Positions 17,785 to 28,335 of a stretch of DNA of 64,000 nucleotides are shown here, piece after piece. The number at the start of each line of letters is the position of its first letter. Position 1 is the first letter of the stretch. Position numbers and translations under genes: made by a program. The stretch spans positions 558,001-622,000 of the forward strand of contig NZ_CP089975.1 of NCBI RefSeq assembly GCF_029581575.1. Direction: 5' to 3'. The notes below the pieces were generated by a model. That model saw only the letters and a program-made list of their open reading frames with translations, was not told the origin of the DNA and did no database searches. The DNA comes from Moraxella nasibovis. Lineage in GTDB: Bacteria > Pseudomonadota > Gammaproteobacteria > Pseudomonadales > Moraxellaceae.

Positions 17785-17860
17785 TGGCACTCCATAGGGG
17801 ATTCGAACCCCTGTTACCGCCGTGAAAGGGCGGTGTCCTAGGCCTCTAGACGAATGGAGC
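17785..17860 (-). tRNA. tRNA-Glu (TTC)
   Basis: A 76-nt cloverleaf on the minus strand: acceptor GCTCCAT with ATGGAGT (a G-U pair at the end), D-arm with CGTCTAGAGG, anticodon arm CCGCC-CTTTCAC-GGCGG with anticodon TTC, and T-arm GGGTTCGAATCCCC. CCA is encoded. Confidence 0.96.
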
Positions 17861-18035
17861 GCAGGACTTGTAAAACTGATTTAATTAAAATCGTTTTACC
17901 AACTTTTGAACGCTTTCACCGTATCTCTCAAAAGTGGTGCTATTATAGCAAATTTTTTCTTTCCGTCAAGCAATTATTTTAAAAAATGTAAAATAATTTC
18001 TAAGATATTGATTTTAAAAGAAAAATTATTGAAAA

Positions 18036-18524
18036 TTAATCCTTAAAGTTGTTGAATTGTAGTGGCACGCCAAAAGATTTTTCCTTTAAAAATGCCATGC
18101 ACGCTTGCAGATTGTCTTTTTTCTTGTCAGAAACACGGATTTTGTCGCCTTGAATGCTTGCCGAGACTTTCAGATCACTCTCTTTGATGGCTTTGCTGAT
18201 TTTTTTGGCGGTGTCGGAGTCTAGCCCGTCTTTTAGATTGATGGTTTGTTTGGTGTGTTTGCCTGATTGGGCTTTGTCCTGTGGGTCTAGGCTTTGCAAA
18301 TCCACGCCACGCTTGATGAGCTGTTTTTCAAAGATGGCATAGACATTGTCTGCTTGCAGTTCGTTGTCGGTGGTGATGGTGACGGTTTTGGCTTTGTCGT
18401 TTAGCTCGACCGTGATGTCGCTACCCTTGAAGTCAAAGCGAGTGGCGATTTCTTTGTCGGTGTTGCCGATGGCGTTACGCACTTCTTGGACATTGAGTTC
18501 TGAAACGATGTCAAATGATGGCAT
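18036..18524 (-). CDS. yajQ: YajQ-family nucleotide-binding protein
   Basis: A 162-residue protein starting MPSFDIVSELNVQEVRNA, the invariant N-terminus of the YajQ/DUF520 family, with ATRFDFKGSD (about residue 28) and GVDLQSLDPQ further on. It has two ferredoxin-like domains. Family members bind cyclic di-GMP or nucleic acid; in Xanthomonas a relative acts as a c-di-GMP effector, but the role in this organism is not known. Length is standard. A purine-rich AAAAGGAAAAA precedes the ATG. It is followed on the same strand by sequence without a clear terminator. Confidence 0.94.
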   Translation of the reverse strand: MPSFDIVSELNVQEVRNAIGNTDKEIATRFDFKGSDITVELNDKAKTVTITTDNELQADNVYAIFEKQLIKRGVDLQSLDPQDKAQSGKHTKQTINLKDGLDSDTAKKISKAIKESDLKVSASIQGDKIRVSDKKKDNLQACMAFLKEKSFGVPLQFNNFKD

Positions 18525-18558
18525 GGTTTTTCCTTTTAAGTGATTAAAAATTAAAAAA

Positions 18559-18879
18559 TTAGGGCAAATAAGGCGTCAGACTTAGCGTGATTAATTCTAC
18601 CAATTCATCGTCCATATAGCCATAGTCATCTAAAATATCAAGTACAATCAATGCTTTATCATCAAGTAAATCTGCAAAAGATTGTTTTAGCTGTTTTTGG
18701 TGCTTATACTCCATGACAAAAATCTTATCCGCCCAAGCAATGTCGTCGCTCGTTACTGTGTGGCGAGCGTTTTGGCTGGTGCCAGCGGAGCGGGTGGATA
18801 TGCCATAGCCGTGCTTAAAAATTCGCTCGGCAGTAGGGCTGCGCCACTGATTTTTTGAGCAGACAAACAAAAAATTCAT
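18559..18879 (-). CDS. Short protein-tyrosine-phosphatase-like protein
   Basis: A 106-residue protein of the small 'predicted protein tyrosine phosphatase' group related to low-molecular-weight PTPs. The P-loop is CSKNQWRSPTAE (Cys7, Arg13), fitting C-x5-R, followed by TRSAGTSQNARH and FVMEYKHQKQL. It is much shorter than ordinary LMW-PTPs (about 150 residues), and the usual DP general-acid loop is represented only by LDILDDY. Phosphatase activity is therefore plausible but unproven. Its start overlaps the end of rnt by 4 bp, so it is translationally coupled in a pyrC-rnt-PTP operon. Confidence 0.75.
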   Translation of the reverse strand: MNFLFVCSKNQWRSPTAERIFKHGYGISTRSAGTSQNARHTVTSDDIAWADKIFVMEYKHQKQLKQSFADLLDDKALIVLDILDDYGYMDDELVELITLSLTPYLP

Positions 18880-19574
18880 GGTTCAATCCCATCATGGGCT
18901 TCGTCTGTCTCGTCCGCTGTCTGCACGGCAGCCAGCATGGGAAGTTCATTAAAAATCTTGCAAAACAGTTCGGCGGTTTTTTGGGTGTCGTAGAGTGCTG
19001 AGTGGGCGTGGCTGTTGTCAAAGTCAATGCCTGCCATCTTGCAAGTGCGAGCCAGCACCGTGTGACCGTACGCCAATGCCGACAAGCTTGCGGTGTCCAG
19101 CACGCTAAAGGCGTGAAAGGGCGAGTGGTTCTTTGAATTGGTGCGAGCGATGGCGGCATTTAAAAAACCCAAATCAAAATGAGCATTATGCCCCACCAAA
19201 ATGCACTGACGGCAATCGTACTGCTTACGAATGTCTTTGAGTGCCTTAAAAATGCGTCTTAATGCCACTTTTTCATCTTCGCTGATGGCTTTGCGAAAGG
19301 GGCTGTCTAGGTTAATGCCAGTAAATTTCAAGGCGGACGGCTCAAGGTTTGCCCCGACAAATGGCTCAATGTGAGCATTTAGGGGTTCGCCTTGATACAG
19401 TTTGCCCTCATCGTCCATCAAAATCGGCACGCAAGCGATTTCAAGCAGTGCGTCCGTCTGTGCATTAAATCCTGCCGTCTCCACATCCACGACCACAGGC
19501 ATAAAGCCACGAAACCGCTCTTTTAGGGTGGCAGGCTTGTCGGCAAAAGTTTGGCTTGTCTGAATGTCGCTCAT
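18876..19574 (-). CDS. rnt: Ribonuclease T
   Basis: A 232-residue DEDDh 3'-5' exonuclease that trims the 3' ends of tRNAs and other stable RNAs. Exo I is [11 protein letters not shown] (Asp and Glu ligands), Exo II is [14 protein letters not shown], and Exo III is [14 protein letters not shown] with the catalytic His and Asp. The ATG at 19574 overlaps the pyrC stop as ATGA; an in-frame ATG at 19589 lies inside pyrC and is less likely. It is followed by the mini phosphatase with a 4-bp overlap. The tail after residue 215 is acidic. Confidence 0.94.
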   Translation of the reverse strand: MSDIQTSQTFADKPATLKERFRGFMPVVVDVETAGFNAQTDALLEIACVPILMDDEGKLYQGEPLNAHIEPFVGANLEPSALKFTGINLDSPFRKAISEDEKVALRRIFKALKDIRKQYDCRQCILVGHNAHFDLGFLNAAIARTNSKNHSPFHAFSVLDTASLSALAYGHTVLARTCKMAGIDFDNSHAHSALYDTQKTAELFCKIFNELPMLAAVQTADETDEAHDGIEP

Positions 19575-20632
19575 GAAATCTGCGTCCATGCCAAAGTCTG
19601 CCCTGCCAGTAGTGGCGTGAGTGTTTTGCCGTCTAGGTAGTCATAGGCATCTGCTATGACTTGATCTTGTTTGGCAAGCGTGATGGTCGTCTGATTGATG
19701 GGTAGACCGTAGAAATTTGCCCCAAAACGACTGGCGAAGTTTTCCATTTTATCAAGCGCCCCCACGCTTTCAAAGGCGGTCGCATACAAAGGCAGAGCAT
19801 GAACGGCAGAATAACAGCCTGCACAGCCACAGGCAGACTCTTTGGTGTGCGTGGCGTGTGGGGCAGAATCCGTGCCTAAGAAAAACTTAGGATTGCCAGA
19901 AGTTGCCACTTCAAGCAGGCGTTTTTGATGATCAGCTCGTTTTAGAATTGGCAAGCAATAATAATGGGGCTTGACACCGCCAACGAGCATGTGATTGCGG
20001 TTAAATAATAAATGCTGGGGCGTGATGGTCGCTGCCACATTGTCTTTTTGGGCAAGGCAAAAATCGGCAGCGTCAGCGGTGGTGATGTGCTCCATCACGA
20101 TTTTAAGCTCTGGGAAATTGGCAATAATTACGCTTAAAATCTCGTCCAAAAAGCGTTTTTCACGGTCAAAAATATCCACATCAGCGTGCGTGACTTCGCC
20201 ATGTACCAAAAGCGGTAAGCCGATTTGTTGCATGGCTTCAAAGACGCAAGCTCGCCCCAAAATGTCAGTAACACCATCGGCAGAGTTAGTAGTCGCCCCA
20301 GCAGGGTAGAGCTTGACGGCTTGCACCACGCCTGACGCTTTGGCAAGGCGGATTTCTTCGGCGGTGGTGTGGTCGGTCAGATACAAGACCATGCGTGGGT
20401 CAAAGGCGGATTTGCGGTCATCGCTAATGACAGAGTTTGCCAATGCCGTCAAAATCCGCTCACGATAGGCGACTGCTTGTTCGGTGGTTTTGACTGGTGG
20501 TACAAGATTTGGCATGCAAATCACACGGTTAAAGCTGTTTGCGGCGTGGGGTACGGTGGTCGCTAGGGCATCGCCATCACGCAGATGAATGTGCCAATCG
20601 TCTGGCTGGATAAGGGTCAAAGTTTGGGTCAT
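19571..20632 (-). CDS. pyrC: Dihydroorotase
   Basis: A 353-residue class II dihydroorotase of pyrimidine synthesis, which interconverts carbamoyl-aspartate and dihydroorotate. The metal-binding [10 protein letters not shown] is at about residue 12, the lysine that becomes carboxylated is in [12 protein letters not shown] (about residue 104), histidine ligands lie in VHGEVTH and MEHITT, and the catalytic Asp is in [12 protein letters not shown]. Length and all motifs are standard. It is the first gene of the pyrC-rnt-PTP cluster; the region upstream is AT-rich and no attenuator was recognised. Confidence 0.97.
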   Translation of the reverse strand: MTQTLTLIQPDDWHIHLRDGDALATTVPHAANSFNRVICMPNLVPPVKTTEQAVAYRERILTALANSVISDDRKSAFDPRMVLYLTDHTTAEEIRLAKASGVVQAVKLYPAGATTNSADGVTDILGRACVFEAMQQIGLPLLVHGEVTHADVDIFDREKRFLDEILSVIIANFPELKIVMEHITTADAADFCLAQKDNVAATITPQHLLFNRNHMLVGGVKPHYYCLPILKRADHQKRLLEVATSGNPKFFLGTDSAPHATHTKESACGCAGCYSAVHALPLYATAFESVGALDKMENFASRFGANFYGLPINQTTITLAKQDQVIADAYDYLDGKTLTPLLAGQTLAWTQIS

Positions 20633-20927
20633 GGTCGGCTCTTTTGAATTGCAAATTTTTCTTATTTTAGCATGAAATGAGCATTTACCAAAATGGATTT
20701 GTGCAAAATTTTCGGTGGGCTGGTGGTGGGTTTATGGCAGATTTTTGGCGTGATTTTTGATGGTATGTGGTTTTAAAAATTATCAAAAATCGTGGCGTGG
20801 TTGATTTTTATGTTTGGGTTACTGTGGGTTGGATGGGGTAGGTTTTACCCACCGTTTTATTTGTAACTTATTGAATTGTTAAATTTTAAACCAATCCACG
20901 CCAACAAAAATGACGGCAGTTTATGGC

Positions 20928-21554
20928 TTAGTAGCCTATATTCAAAGCGTATTTAATCAGGCTAAAAGCAATTGCCCACATGACCACGCCGATAAAGCCA
21001 TCTAACACACGCCAAGTATTTGGCTTGGCAAATAGCGGAATGAGTAGTCTTGCCCCATAGCCCAGCCCAAAAAACCACAAAGCGGACGCACACACCGCAC
21101 CGATGAGAAATTGATACTTTTCGCTGGTGGCGAGCGGACTGGCAATGCTGCCGACCAGCACCAGCGTGTCCAGATAGACATGGGGGTTTAGTAGGGTCAA
21201 GGCGAGTGTGGTGGCGATGGTCTGTTTTAGCGTGGCTTGGCTGCGTGTGCCATCAACGGACAGATTGGCTCCACCTTGATAAGCCGAGCGAAACGAACGA
21301 AAGCCATACCACAGCAAAAACACCGCCCCAAAGATGGCAAGCGATAAAGTGGCGATTTTGCTTTGTCCGATTAAGCTGCCAAGCCCAAGTACGCCAAGGC
21401 TTAGCAAGGTAAAATCGCACAAAAAGCACACCAAGCATACCCAAAAGATGTGCTGTTTTAATAAGCCTTGTTTTAGGACATAGGCATTTTGAGCACCGAT
21501 GGCGACAATTAAGCCAAACGATACAAAAAAGCCTTGAATGATGGTAGATGACAT
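20928..21554 (-). CDS. argO: LysE/ArgO-family amino acid exporter
   Basis: A 208-residue inner-membrane protein with six helices. The LysE signature is seen as GLIVAIGAQNAYVLKQGLL near the N-terminus and TLLNPHVYLDTLVLVG in the middle. E. coli ArgO and Corynebacterium LysE export arginine and lysine. The gene lies directly downstream of argG on the same strand, which favours arginine as substrate, but a terminator separates the two. The start is the ATG at 21554. No argP-like regulator is adjacent; the LysR gene at 24101 is 2.5 kb away. Confidence 0.85.
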   Translation of the reverse strand: MSSTIIQGFFVSFGLIVAIGAQNAYVLKQGLLKQHIFWVCLVCFLCDFTLLSLGVLGLGSLIGQSKIATLSLAIFGAVFLLWYGFRSFRSAYQGGANLSVDGTRSQATLKQTIATTLALTLLNPHVYLDTLVLVGSIASPLATSEKYQFLIGAVCASALWFFGLGYGARLLIPLFAKPNTWRVLDGFIGVVMWAIAFSLIKYALNIGY

Positions 21555-21563
21555 GATAAAAGC

Positions 21564-21597
21564 TCAAAAAAAGCACACCCCATCATAGAGTGTGCTT
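21564..21597 (-). terminator. argG terminator
   Basis: An 8-bp stem (AAGCACAC at 21571-21578 with GTGTGCTT at 21590-21597) is followed on the minus strand by a run of seven T, between argG and argO. Confidence 0.85.
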
Positions 21598-21611
21598 GTG
21601 ATGGACAAAGG

Positions 21612-23078
<1,467 letters not shown>

Positions 23079-23282
23079 TTATAAAATTGCCCGTATTGAT
23101 GGGTGAATTGATGATTTTTGATGAAAAAATGGGCGAAAAATTTACAAAAATTTGTTAGACTATGGCATTAACATTTTATAAAATATCCATCATTTTTAAA
23201 TGTGATGGTTTAATTTTTTACCCAACAATTTAAAAATATACCTACCGAATGATAAAATTGCCACAAAATTATTGTGGTGTCG

Positions 23283-23368
23283 TAGGTTGGATTGGGCAAA
23301 GCGAAAACCCAACAAATTTAAAGACTTGCGATAAAAATGTTGGGTTGGGCTGTCGCTAACCCAACCCA
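23283..23368. repeat. REP-like GTAGGTTGG inverted-repeat element
   Basis: Two adjacent palindromic pieces: GTAGGTTGGATTGGGCAAAG with its return arm AAAACCCAAC (23283-23313), and a perfect 9-bp stem TGGGTTGGG (23341-23349) with CCCAACCCA (23360-23368). A related single copy lies at 24009-24041 beyond the next gene. The rest of the 22950-23442 gap is AT-rich with no gene seen. Confidence 0.6.
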
Positions 23369-23442
23369 AAAAAAGCTGTATTATTTTATCGGTTCGGTTG
23401 GTATGGCATTCACACATTGATTTTGACAAATTGGCGGTGTTT

Positions 23443-23946
23443 ATGACAACTAAAACTGGCATTCATCTGGTGGTTGATACCAGCATACAGCAGATGAGCG
23501 TGTATGATGGCGATGTGCTTTTGTGCCATTTTCCTGTTTCTACCGCCAAAAATGGCACAGGTCAGCTGATCAACACAGGCTGTACGCCACTAGGTCGGCA
23601 CAAAATCGCCCAAAAAATCGGCGGCGAATACCCAAAAAATGCCGTCTTTGTCGGCAGACAATTCACAGGCGAGATTTATGATGACACGCTTGGGAAAGCC
23701 AATCCTGACAGAGACTGGATATTAAGCCGTATTTTGTGGCTAGAAGGCTGTGAAATGGGTGTAAATCAAGGCGAAAATGCCAATGGCGTGTGTGATAGTT
23801 TTGCTCGTTACATCTACATTCACGGCACGCCAGATACCGAGCCTATGGGCGTGCCACGCTCGCATGGCTGTGTGCGTATGCGTAATGATGATGTCATTGC
23901 ATTGTATGACATGGTGGGCGTGGATACGAAGGTATTGATTGCTTGA
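23443..23946 (+). CDS. L,D-transpeptidase (YkuD) domain protein without signal peptide
   Basis: A 167-residue protein consisting of little more than a YkuD domain. The catalytic motif is seen as YIHGTPDTEPMG and SHGCVRMRN (His, Ser-x-Gly-Cys-Arg). The start at 23443 (MTTKTGIHLVVDTS) follows GGCGGTG; the frame goes back to 23398 but adds no hydrophobic segment. No signal peptide, lipobox or membrane helix is seen, so the protein is probably cytoplasmic. A cytoplasmic YkuD protein of Acinetobacter, ElsL, is an L,D-carboxypeptidase in murein recycling, and this gene may be its counterpart. It is flanked by REP-like repeats and followed by a LysR gene on the same strand. Confidence 0.85.
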   Translation: MTTKTGIHLVVDTSIQQMSVYDGDVLLCHFPVSTAKNGTGQLINTGCTPLGRHKIAQKIGGEYPKNAVFVGRQFTGEIYDDTLGKANPDRDWILSRILWLEGCEMGVNQGENANGVCDSFARYIYIHGTPDTEPMGVPRSHGCVRMRNDDVIALYDMVGVDTKVLIA

Positions 23947-24008
23947 TGGTTGATTGATGGCAGCTTAGCTCGCCAAATCCAAAAGGCAGTACAAAATCAT
24001 GTGGTTTG

Positions 24009-24041
24009 GTAGGTTGGATTGAGTAAGGCGAAAACCAACGG
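24009..24041. repeat. REP-like GTAGGTTGG element, second copy
   Basis: GTAGGTTGGATTGAGTAAGG followed by CGAAAACCAACGG matches the element at 23283-23313 with a few substitutions. The two copies flank the YkuD gene in the same orientation. Confidence 0.55.
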
Positions 24042-24100
24042 TTTGGTATGGCTGATTGAATTTATTGGCTAAAAAATCGCAAAAAATTAAAGGAAAGCTC

Positions 24101-25072
24101 ATGAATTTACAAAAAGTTGATTTAAATTTGCTCGTCTATTTAGATGTGCTGTTGCGTGAAAAAAATGTCACTCGTGCCGCCGAACAGCTTGGCATCACAC
24201 AGCCTGCGATGAGTAATATTTTACGCAGACTTCGCTCGCTGTTCAATGATCCGCTCTTAGTGCGATCCAGCGAGGGCATGACGCCGACCGAACGAGCAGG
24301 CGAGCTACAGCCACGCATTCGTGAGATACTCTCGGACATCAGCACGCTACTTGAGCCACGCACCGAGTTCCGTCCGTACAGCACTTCTCGTGTTTTTCGC
24401 ATCATGACATCAGACTATGCTGAGGCGACCCTTGTGCCACGCCTTGTCAAGGCACTTCGCTCTGAGGCGCCGAATGTGATTTTGGACTTTTTGACGCCGT
24501 CTGATGTGTCGTATCGAGACATGGAGCAGGGGCGAGTGGATTTGGCGATCAACCGCTTTAACGAGATTCCCCAGAGCTTTCATCAGGTCTTGGTGTGGCG
24601 TGATACTTTTAGCTGTCTGTTGTCGGCGGACAGCCCTTATGTGGGGCGATTTAATCTAAAAAACTACCTAAAAGCTCAGCATGTCTGGGTGTCAAAGACA
24701 GGCATGGGCGTAGGCTTTGGGGTAAATCCTGAAAAATCAGGCGGTCTGGGTTCGATTGACCAAGCCCTGCAACGCCTTGGGCAAAAACGCCAAATCAGTG
24801 TCTTTACTCGTCATTACCAAATGCCCGCCATGCTCGCTGCCAACAAGGACTTAATCGCCACTTTGCCGACTCGTGTCGCCAAGCTCCAAGCACACAATAA
24901 CCCTGAGATTGTCGTCAAAGAACCGCCATTTTTCATTCCAGAATTTGAGCTGACGATGGCATGGTCGCCGCTACTTCAGCACCACCCAGCCCACCGCTGG
25001 CTAAGACAGCTCATCTTGCATGTGGCACGCCAAGTCATCGCCGAAGAAGAGCAGGCAATGAAAGGCTTATGA
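24101..25072 (+). CDS. LysR-family transcriptional regulator
   Basis: A 323-residue regulator. The N-terminal winged helix-turn-helix is at about residues 5-65 (VDLNLLVYLDVLLREKNVTR, then AAEQLGITQPAMSNILRRLR), and an effector-binding domain of about 210 residues follows. The start ATG at 24101 has AGGAAAG at 24091-24097; the frame extends upstream to 24056 without a ribosome binding site. The HTH wording resembles the NodD/LeuO/SyrM branch. No divergent partner gene exists, so the target cannot be inferred from position. A strong terminator follows. Confidence 0.88.
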   Translation: MNLQKVDLNLLVYLDVLLREKNVTRAAEQLGITQPAMSNILRRLRSLFNDPLLVRSSEGMTPTERAGELQPRIREILSDISTLLEPRTEFRPYSTSRVFRIMTSDYAEATLVPRLVKALRSEAPNVILDFLTPSDVSYRDMEQGRVDLAINRFNEIPQSFHQVLVWRDTFSCLLSADSPYVGRFNLKNYLKAQHVWVSKTGMGVGFGVNPEKSGGLGSIDQALQRLGQKRQISVFTRHYQMPAMLAANKDLIATLPTRVAKLQAHNNPEIVVKEPPFFIPEFELTMAWSPLLQHHPAHRWLRQLILHVARQVIAEEEQAMKGL

Positions 25073-25115
25073 TCTGATTTGGCGAATCGGCTTTGGCTAA
25101 TCTGATTGGTTGAAA

Positions 25116-25149
25116 TAAAAAAGACTGTGCCGATGCGCAGTCTTTTTTT
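25116..25149. terminator. Terminator after the LysR gene
   Basis: A stem of about 14 bp (AAAAAAGACTGTGC with GCGCAGTCTTTTTT, one mismatch or G-T step) and a 4-nt loop, with A and T tracts on both sides. It can serve the LysR gene and the convergent ccoH gene. Confidence 0.85.
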
Positions 25150-25208
25150 GTATAAAATCAGCTTTGCTTAGCCATCAAAAGCCATAACAAGGAAAAAGGC
25201 TCATCGGC

Positions 25209-25826
25209 TTATCTCGGATGATCGCTCAAATCGGCACGCTTATCACGCTGATCGGGAAGGGTGCTGGCACCCTCATCAAAGCTTGACAGTGGCGAGAGGA
25301 CGACATTTTGCGCAGGCAGCTTTTGGGCGTGTCTTAGGCGCCAGTTATGAATGCCATCATTACTGACTTGTAGATAATACTTGGCATCAGTGGCATCCAG
25401 ACTGACCTTACCAGCATAGACATTCTCGCCGATGTGCTTGATGGTGAAGTCTCTGTCTTTGCTGCTGTCGGTGGCGTGCGAGATGGAGACGGCAAGCGAC
25501 TTAGGGTAGGTCAAAGGCGTGCCATCTCGGAGTGTGCCAGTATCCAGCGTGTTTTTGGGATAGTTGAGTTCAAAGCGCACCGCCTCGCCATCAAAGCGCA
25601 TCACGCCAAACACGCCCAAATCGTGCGCAAGCTTATCACGAGTGGCGTCTTGGTAGAGCGTCTTACCGTCCATGTACCAGTCATCACGCACGGTGCTGTC
25701 TTGGATGCGGATCGACCAGACGATAAAAAATATACACACCGCCACGACCAGCACAGGTAAGCCGACCACAAAGACGGTCATGAAGGGGTTTTTGTACCAA
25801 GGTTCTTGTTGGAGGTGTTTGGACAT
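25209..25826 (-). CDS. ccoH: FixH/CcoH-family cbb3 oxidase assembly protein
   Basis: A 205-residue protein. The N-terminus MSKHLQQEPWYKNPFMTVFV, then one hydrophobic helix (about residues 17-38), then an extracytoplasmic domain with DDWYMDGKTLYQD is the FixH pattern; the W-Y-x-N/Q-P-W/F start is typical. CcoH interacts with CcoN and helps assemble the cbb3 oxidase. It lies downstream of ccoG on the same strand, but a hairpin stands between them. The C-terminus is charged and probably disordered. Confidence 0.86.
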   Translation of the reverse strand: MSKHLQQEPWYKNPFMTVFVVGLPVLVVAVCIFFIVWSIRIQDSTVRDDWYMDGKTLYQDATRDKLAHDLGVFGVMRFDGEAVRFELNYPKNTLDTGTLRDGTPLTYPKSLAVSISHATDSSKDRDFTIKHIGENVYAGKVSLDATDAKYYLQVSNDGIHNWRLRHAQKLPAQNVVLSPLSSFDEGASTLPDQRDKRADLSDHPR

Positions 25827-26020
25827 GACGCACTTAATGATAAAAATTTAGCGCATTGTAGCACAGTTTACCACATTTCCCAAATCACTCTATATAAATC
25901 ACTCCATATAAATCATTTTATGTTTTGTGCTGACTTAATCACCCTATGGACATAAGACTGGCAGGGGTGAAAATATTTGTTTTTGTAGGAAATTTTTTCT
26001 TGTGGGATATTTTTAGGAAA

Positions 26021-26052
26021 TAAGAAAAGCCACCCATAGAAGGGCGGCTTTA
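26021..26052 (-). terminator. Hairpin between ccoG and ccoH
   Basis: On the minus strand AAGCCGCCC pairs with GGGTGGCTT (one G-U) over a 6-nt loop and is followed by TTTTCTTATTT. It starts 14 bp after the ccoG stop and may reduce readthrough into ccoH. Confidence 0.65.
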
Positions 26053-26063
26053 CAAATGTGGGC

Positions 26064-27551
26064 TTATTTTTTGGGCTGATAGACAAAGTTGTCCGTAGCA
26101 CTGGCGCTGTATTTGCCATCTTCGGTATATACCGTGATGGTGACAGGCGTGCTACCCACCTTCACGACATTGGCATCGCCGATGATACTCACTGGCAGAT
26201 CGTACGGCTCGTTGGCTTGTAGTGGCAGCTTGTCAAAGCGAGAACGCAGCGTCATGCCAGCGGTGTTGTCGCCGTCCAAGCGCACTCGATAGACTTGGCG
26301 TTCGTCAGTTTTATTGACGATTTTTAGCACATAGCTGTTTTCTACTTGACCGTGTCGCTCATGGCTCAGCTGCTTGCGGTCATGGCGGATTTCAAGCTCC
26401 AATGGCGCTCGCCCTGTGGCGACGAGTGTTGCAGCCACGATGGACGCACCCAGTACGAAAATGTAGGCAAAGATGCGAGGGCTGATGATTTTGGTTTTTT
26501 GTTTTTCGAGCATCTGACGCTCAGTGGTGTAGCGAATCAAGCCACGAGGGTAGCCGACTTTATCCATGATGTCATTACACGCATCGACGCAGGCGGCGCA
26601 CTGGATACACTCCACTTGCAAGCCATCACGGATGTCAATGCCAGTTGGGCAGACCTGCACGCACATATTGCAGTCCACGCAGTCGCCGTAGCCCTCTGGG
26701 TGGTCGCCTTTTTTGCGAGCACCACGAGGTTCGCCACGCTCGTAGTCGTATGAGACCAAAAGCGTGTCTTTGTCAAACATCACCGACTGGAAACGACCAT
26801 AAGGACACAGATGCACACACATATGCTCACGCATATAGCCACCATTGGTCTGGGTGACGAAAGTGATGAGCAGGAAAAATATCCATGTCATCTTGCTCCA
26901 ACCCATAAAAAATGGCGTATGCCCATTAAAAAACAGATAATCCGTACCGACAATAAAGGCAATAAAGGTCAATGCCGTAATTGCTGAGATGACAAGCCAA
27001 ATGGCGTGTACCGCCAGAGTCTTCATGATTTTCTCGGCATTCCAAGGCTGCTTGTCAAATTTGATGCGTTTATTACGCTCGCCGATGATCCATTTTTCAA
27101 CATGCTGATACAGATGTACATAGATAGTCTGCGGACAGGCATAGCCACACCACACACGCCCAGCATAGACCGTCACCATAAACAGCAGCATGGCGGCAAT
27201 GATGAACACAAAGGCAAAGAAATAAAAATCCTGCGGCATAAAAGTCGCCCCAAAGATATAAAACTTCGGCTCAATCACATCCAGCAAGATCGCCTGTCGC
27301 CCGTTCCAGCGAATCCAAGGGGCGACCAAAAATGCCACCAATATGGCATACATCGTAAACAGGCGAATGTTCTGATATTTACCCTTGACAAAGCGAGGAT
27401 GTACACGCTGCTTGGTGGCGTCCATGTCCTTTGAGGTGGGGATGATTTTCTCTGGTGGCGGACGCTGTTTTTTGGGCTTGGCGGTGGTGGGTGCGGCGTG
27501 TTTGTCGTCGCTTTTGGGTGGGATGGGTTTTGAATCTGGCTTGTCTGACAT
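26064..27551 (-). CDS. ccoG: Cytochrome c oxidase accessory protein CcoG (RdxA/FixG)
   Basis: A 495-residue inner-membrane ferredoxin-like protein needed for copper handling and assembly of cbb3 oxidase. A Pro/Lys-rich N-terminus of about 55 residues precedes five hydrophobic helices. CGYACPQT is at about residue 138; two 4Fe-4S clusters are indicated by CNMCVQVCP and CIQCAACVDACN (about residues 270-310). The C-terminal domain (from about 375) is an Ig-like fold of FixG type ending in the last 100 residues. The ATG at 27551 is used. ccoNOQP lie 12 kb away on the other strand. Confidence 0.95.
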   Translation of the reverse strand: MSDKPDSKPIPPKSDDKHAAPTTAKPKKQRPPPEKIIPTSKDMDATKQRVHPRFVKGKYQNIRLFTMYAILVAFLVAPWIRWNGRQAILLDVIEPKFYIFGATFMPQDFYFFAFVFIIAAMLLFMVTVYAGRVWCGYACPQTIYVHLYQHVEKWIIGERNKRIKFDKQPWNAEKIMKTLAVHAIWLVISAITALTFIAFIVGTDYLFFNGHTPFFMGWSKMTWIFFLLITFVTQTNGGYMREHMCVHLCPYGRFQSVMFDKDTLLVSYDYERGEPRGARKKGDHPEGYGDCVDCNMCVQVCPTGIDIRDGLQVECIQCAACVDACNDIMDKVGYPRGLIRYTTERQMLEKQKTKIISPRIFAYIFVLGASIVAATLVATGRAPLELEIRHDRKQLSHERHGQVENSYVLKIVNKTDERQVYRVRLDGDNTAGMTLRSRFDKLPLQANEPYDLPVSIIGDANVVKVGSTPVTITVYTEDGKYSASATDNFVYQPKK

Positions 27552-27700
27552 GATGAGTACCTTTGTTTTGCTGGCTAACTGGCAGCTGGCTTGGATTCAT
27601 GGATTTTGTCTATTGTAGCATTTTTTGGGGCGTTTGTGGGTGTTGTTGGCAAGTGTTTTTGTCATGATGATTGCCAATTTATAATTTTTACAAATGGATG

Positions 27701-27900
27701 GTAGGGGCGAAAAATCTTTCGCCCATTGGCATAAATACGGTCTGTGCGGTGGTACGGGCGAATATTATTCGCCCCTACGATAAAATCACGCACAACGCAA
27801 ATTGTGCGGTTAAATTGCAATTCGCCCCTACGGAAAACCTGTGTAAATGCCGTTCGGTAGGGGTGAAAAATATTCCACCCCTACGATAAAATCCTGCATA
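27701..27900. repeat. Cluster of three GTAGGGGCGAA-type palindromes
   Basis: Three palindromes of one kind: GGGCGAAA..TTTCGCCC at 27705-27724, GGGCGAAT..ATTCGCCC at 27755-27774, and GTAGGGGTG..CACCCCTAC at 27858-27884. Copies two and three are each followed by ACGATAAAATC and then a hairpin-like CGCACAACGCAA or TGCATAACGCAA. They look like REP/MITE-type non-coding repeats. The remaining part of the 27552-28701 gap, apart from the C-tract, is AT-rich and holds no convincing gene. Confidence 0.65.
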
Positions 27901-28335
27901 ACGCAAAAAACCACGCACCCCACCAACCAAAATCATACCAAATCCATTATTTAAAATTTCTAAACAATATTTTTGCTCACCGCCACCCACCACAGACGAC
28001 AAAGCACAGGCACAGCCTATGCACTACAAGATTTCGCCAATTTGTCTGTAATTTGGCTGTATTGTTGCAGCTGTCATGCCGTACGCCACACACCGCCCTA
28101 ATTCATCAATAAAATCCACAAAAAATGCGGATTTTCCCACTCAAATCTCCCTCAGATACAGTTACAATAGGCAAGCCCGCCACCTGCCAAATCAATGCAC
28201 CAAAAATACGGTAAACACTTGTATTCTAAGAACTCTAACCAACTCAATCATACATCAAGTATTTACAATTCATTAACAAAACAGCACACAAATCACTATA
28301 AATCAAGCAAAAAAACAGTTATAATATGCACATAA

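Noticed and set aside
27552-28000. CRISPR-like repetition
   Set aside because: The repeats are palindromes with irregular spacing and no equal-length spacers; no cas genes are present.
27775-28002. 75-codon minus-strand ORF in the repeat cluster
   Set aside because: It is made of translated palindromic repeat sequence and has no start signal.
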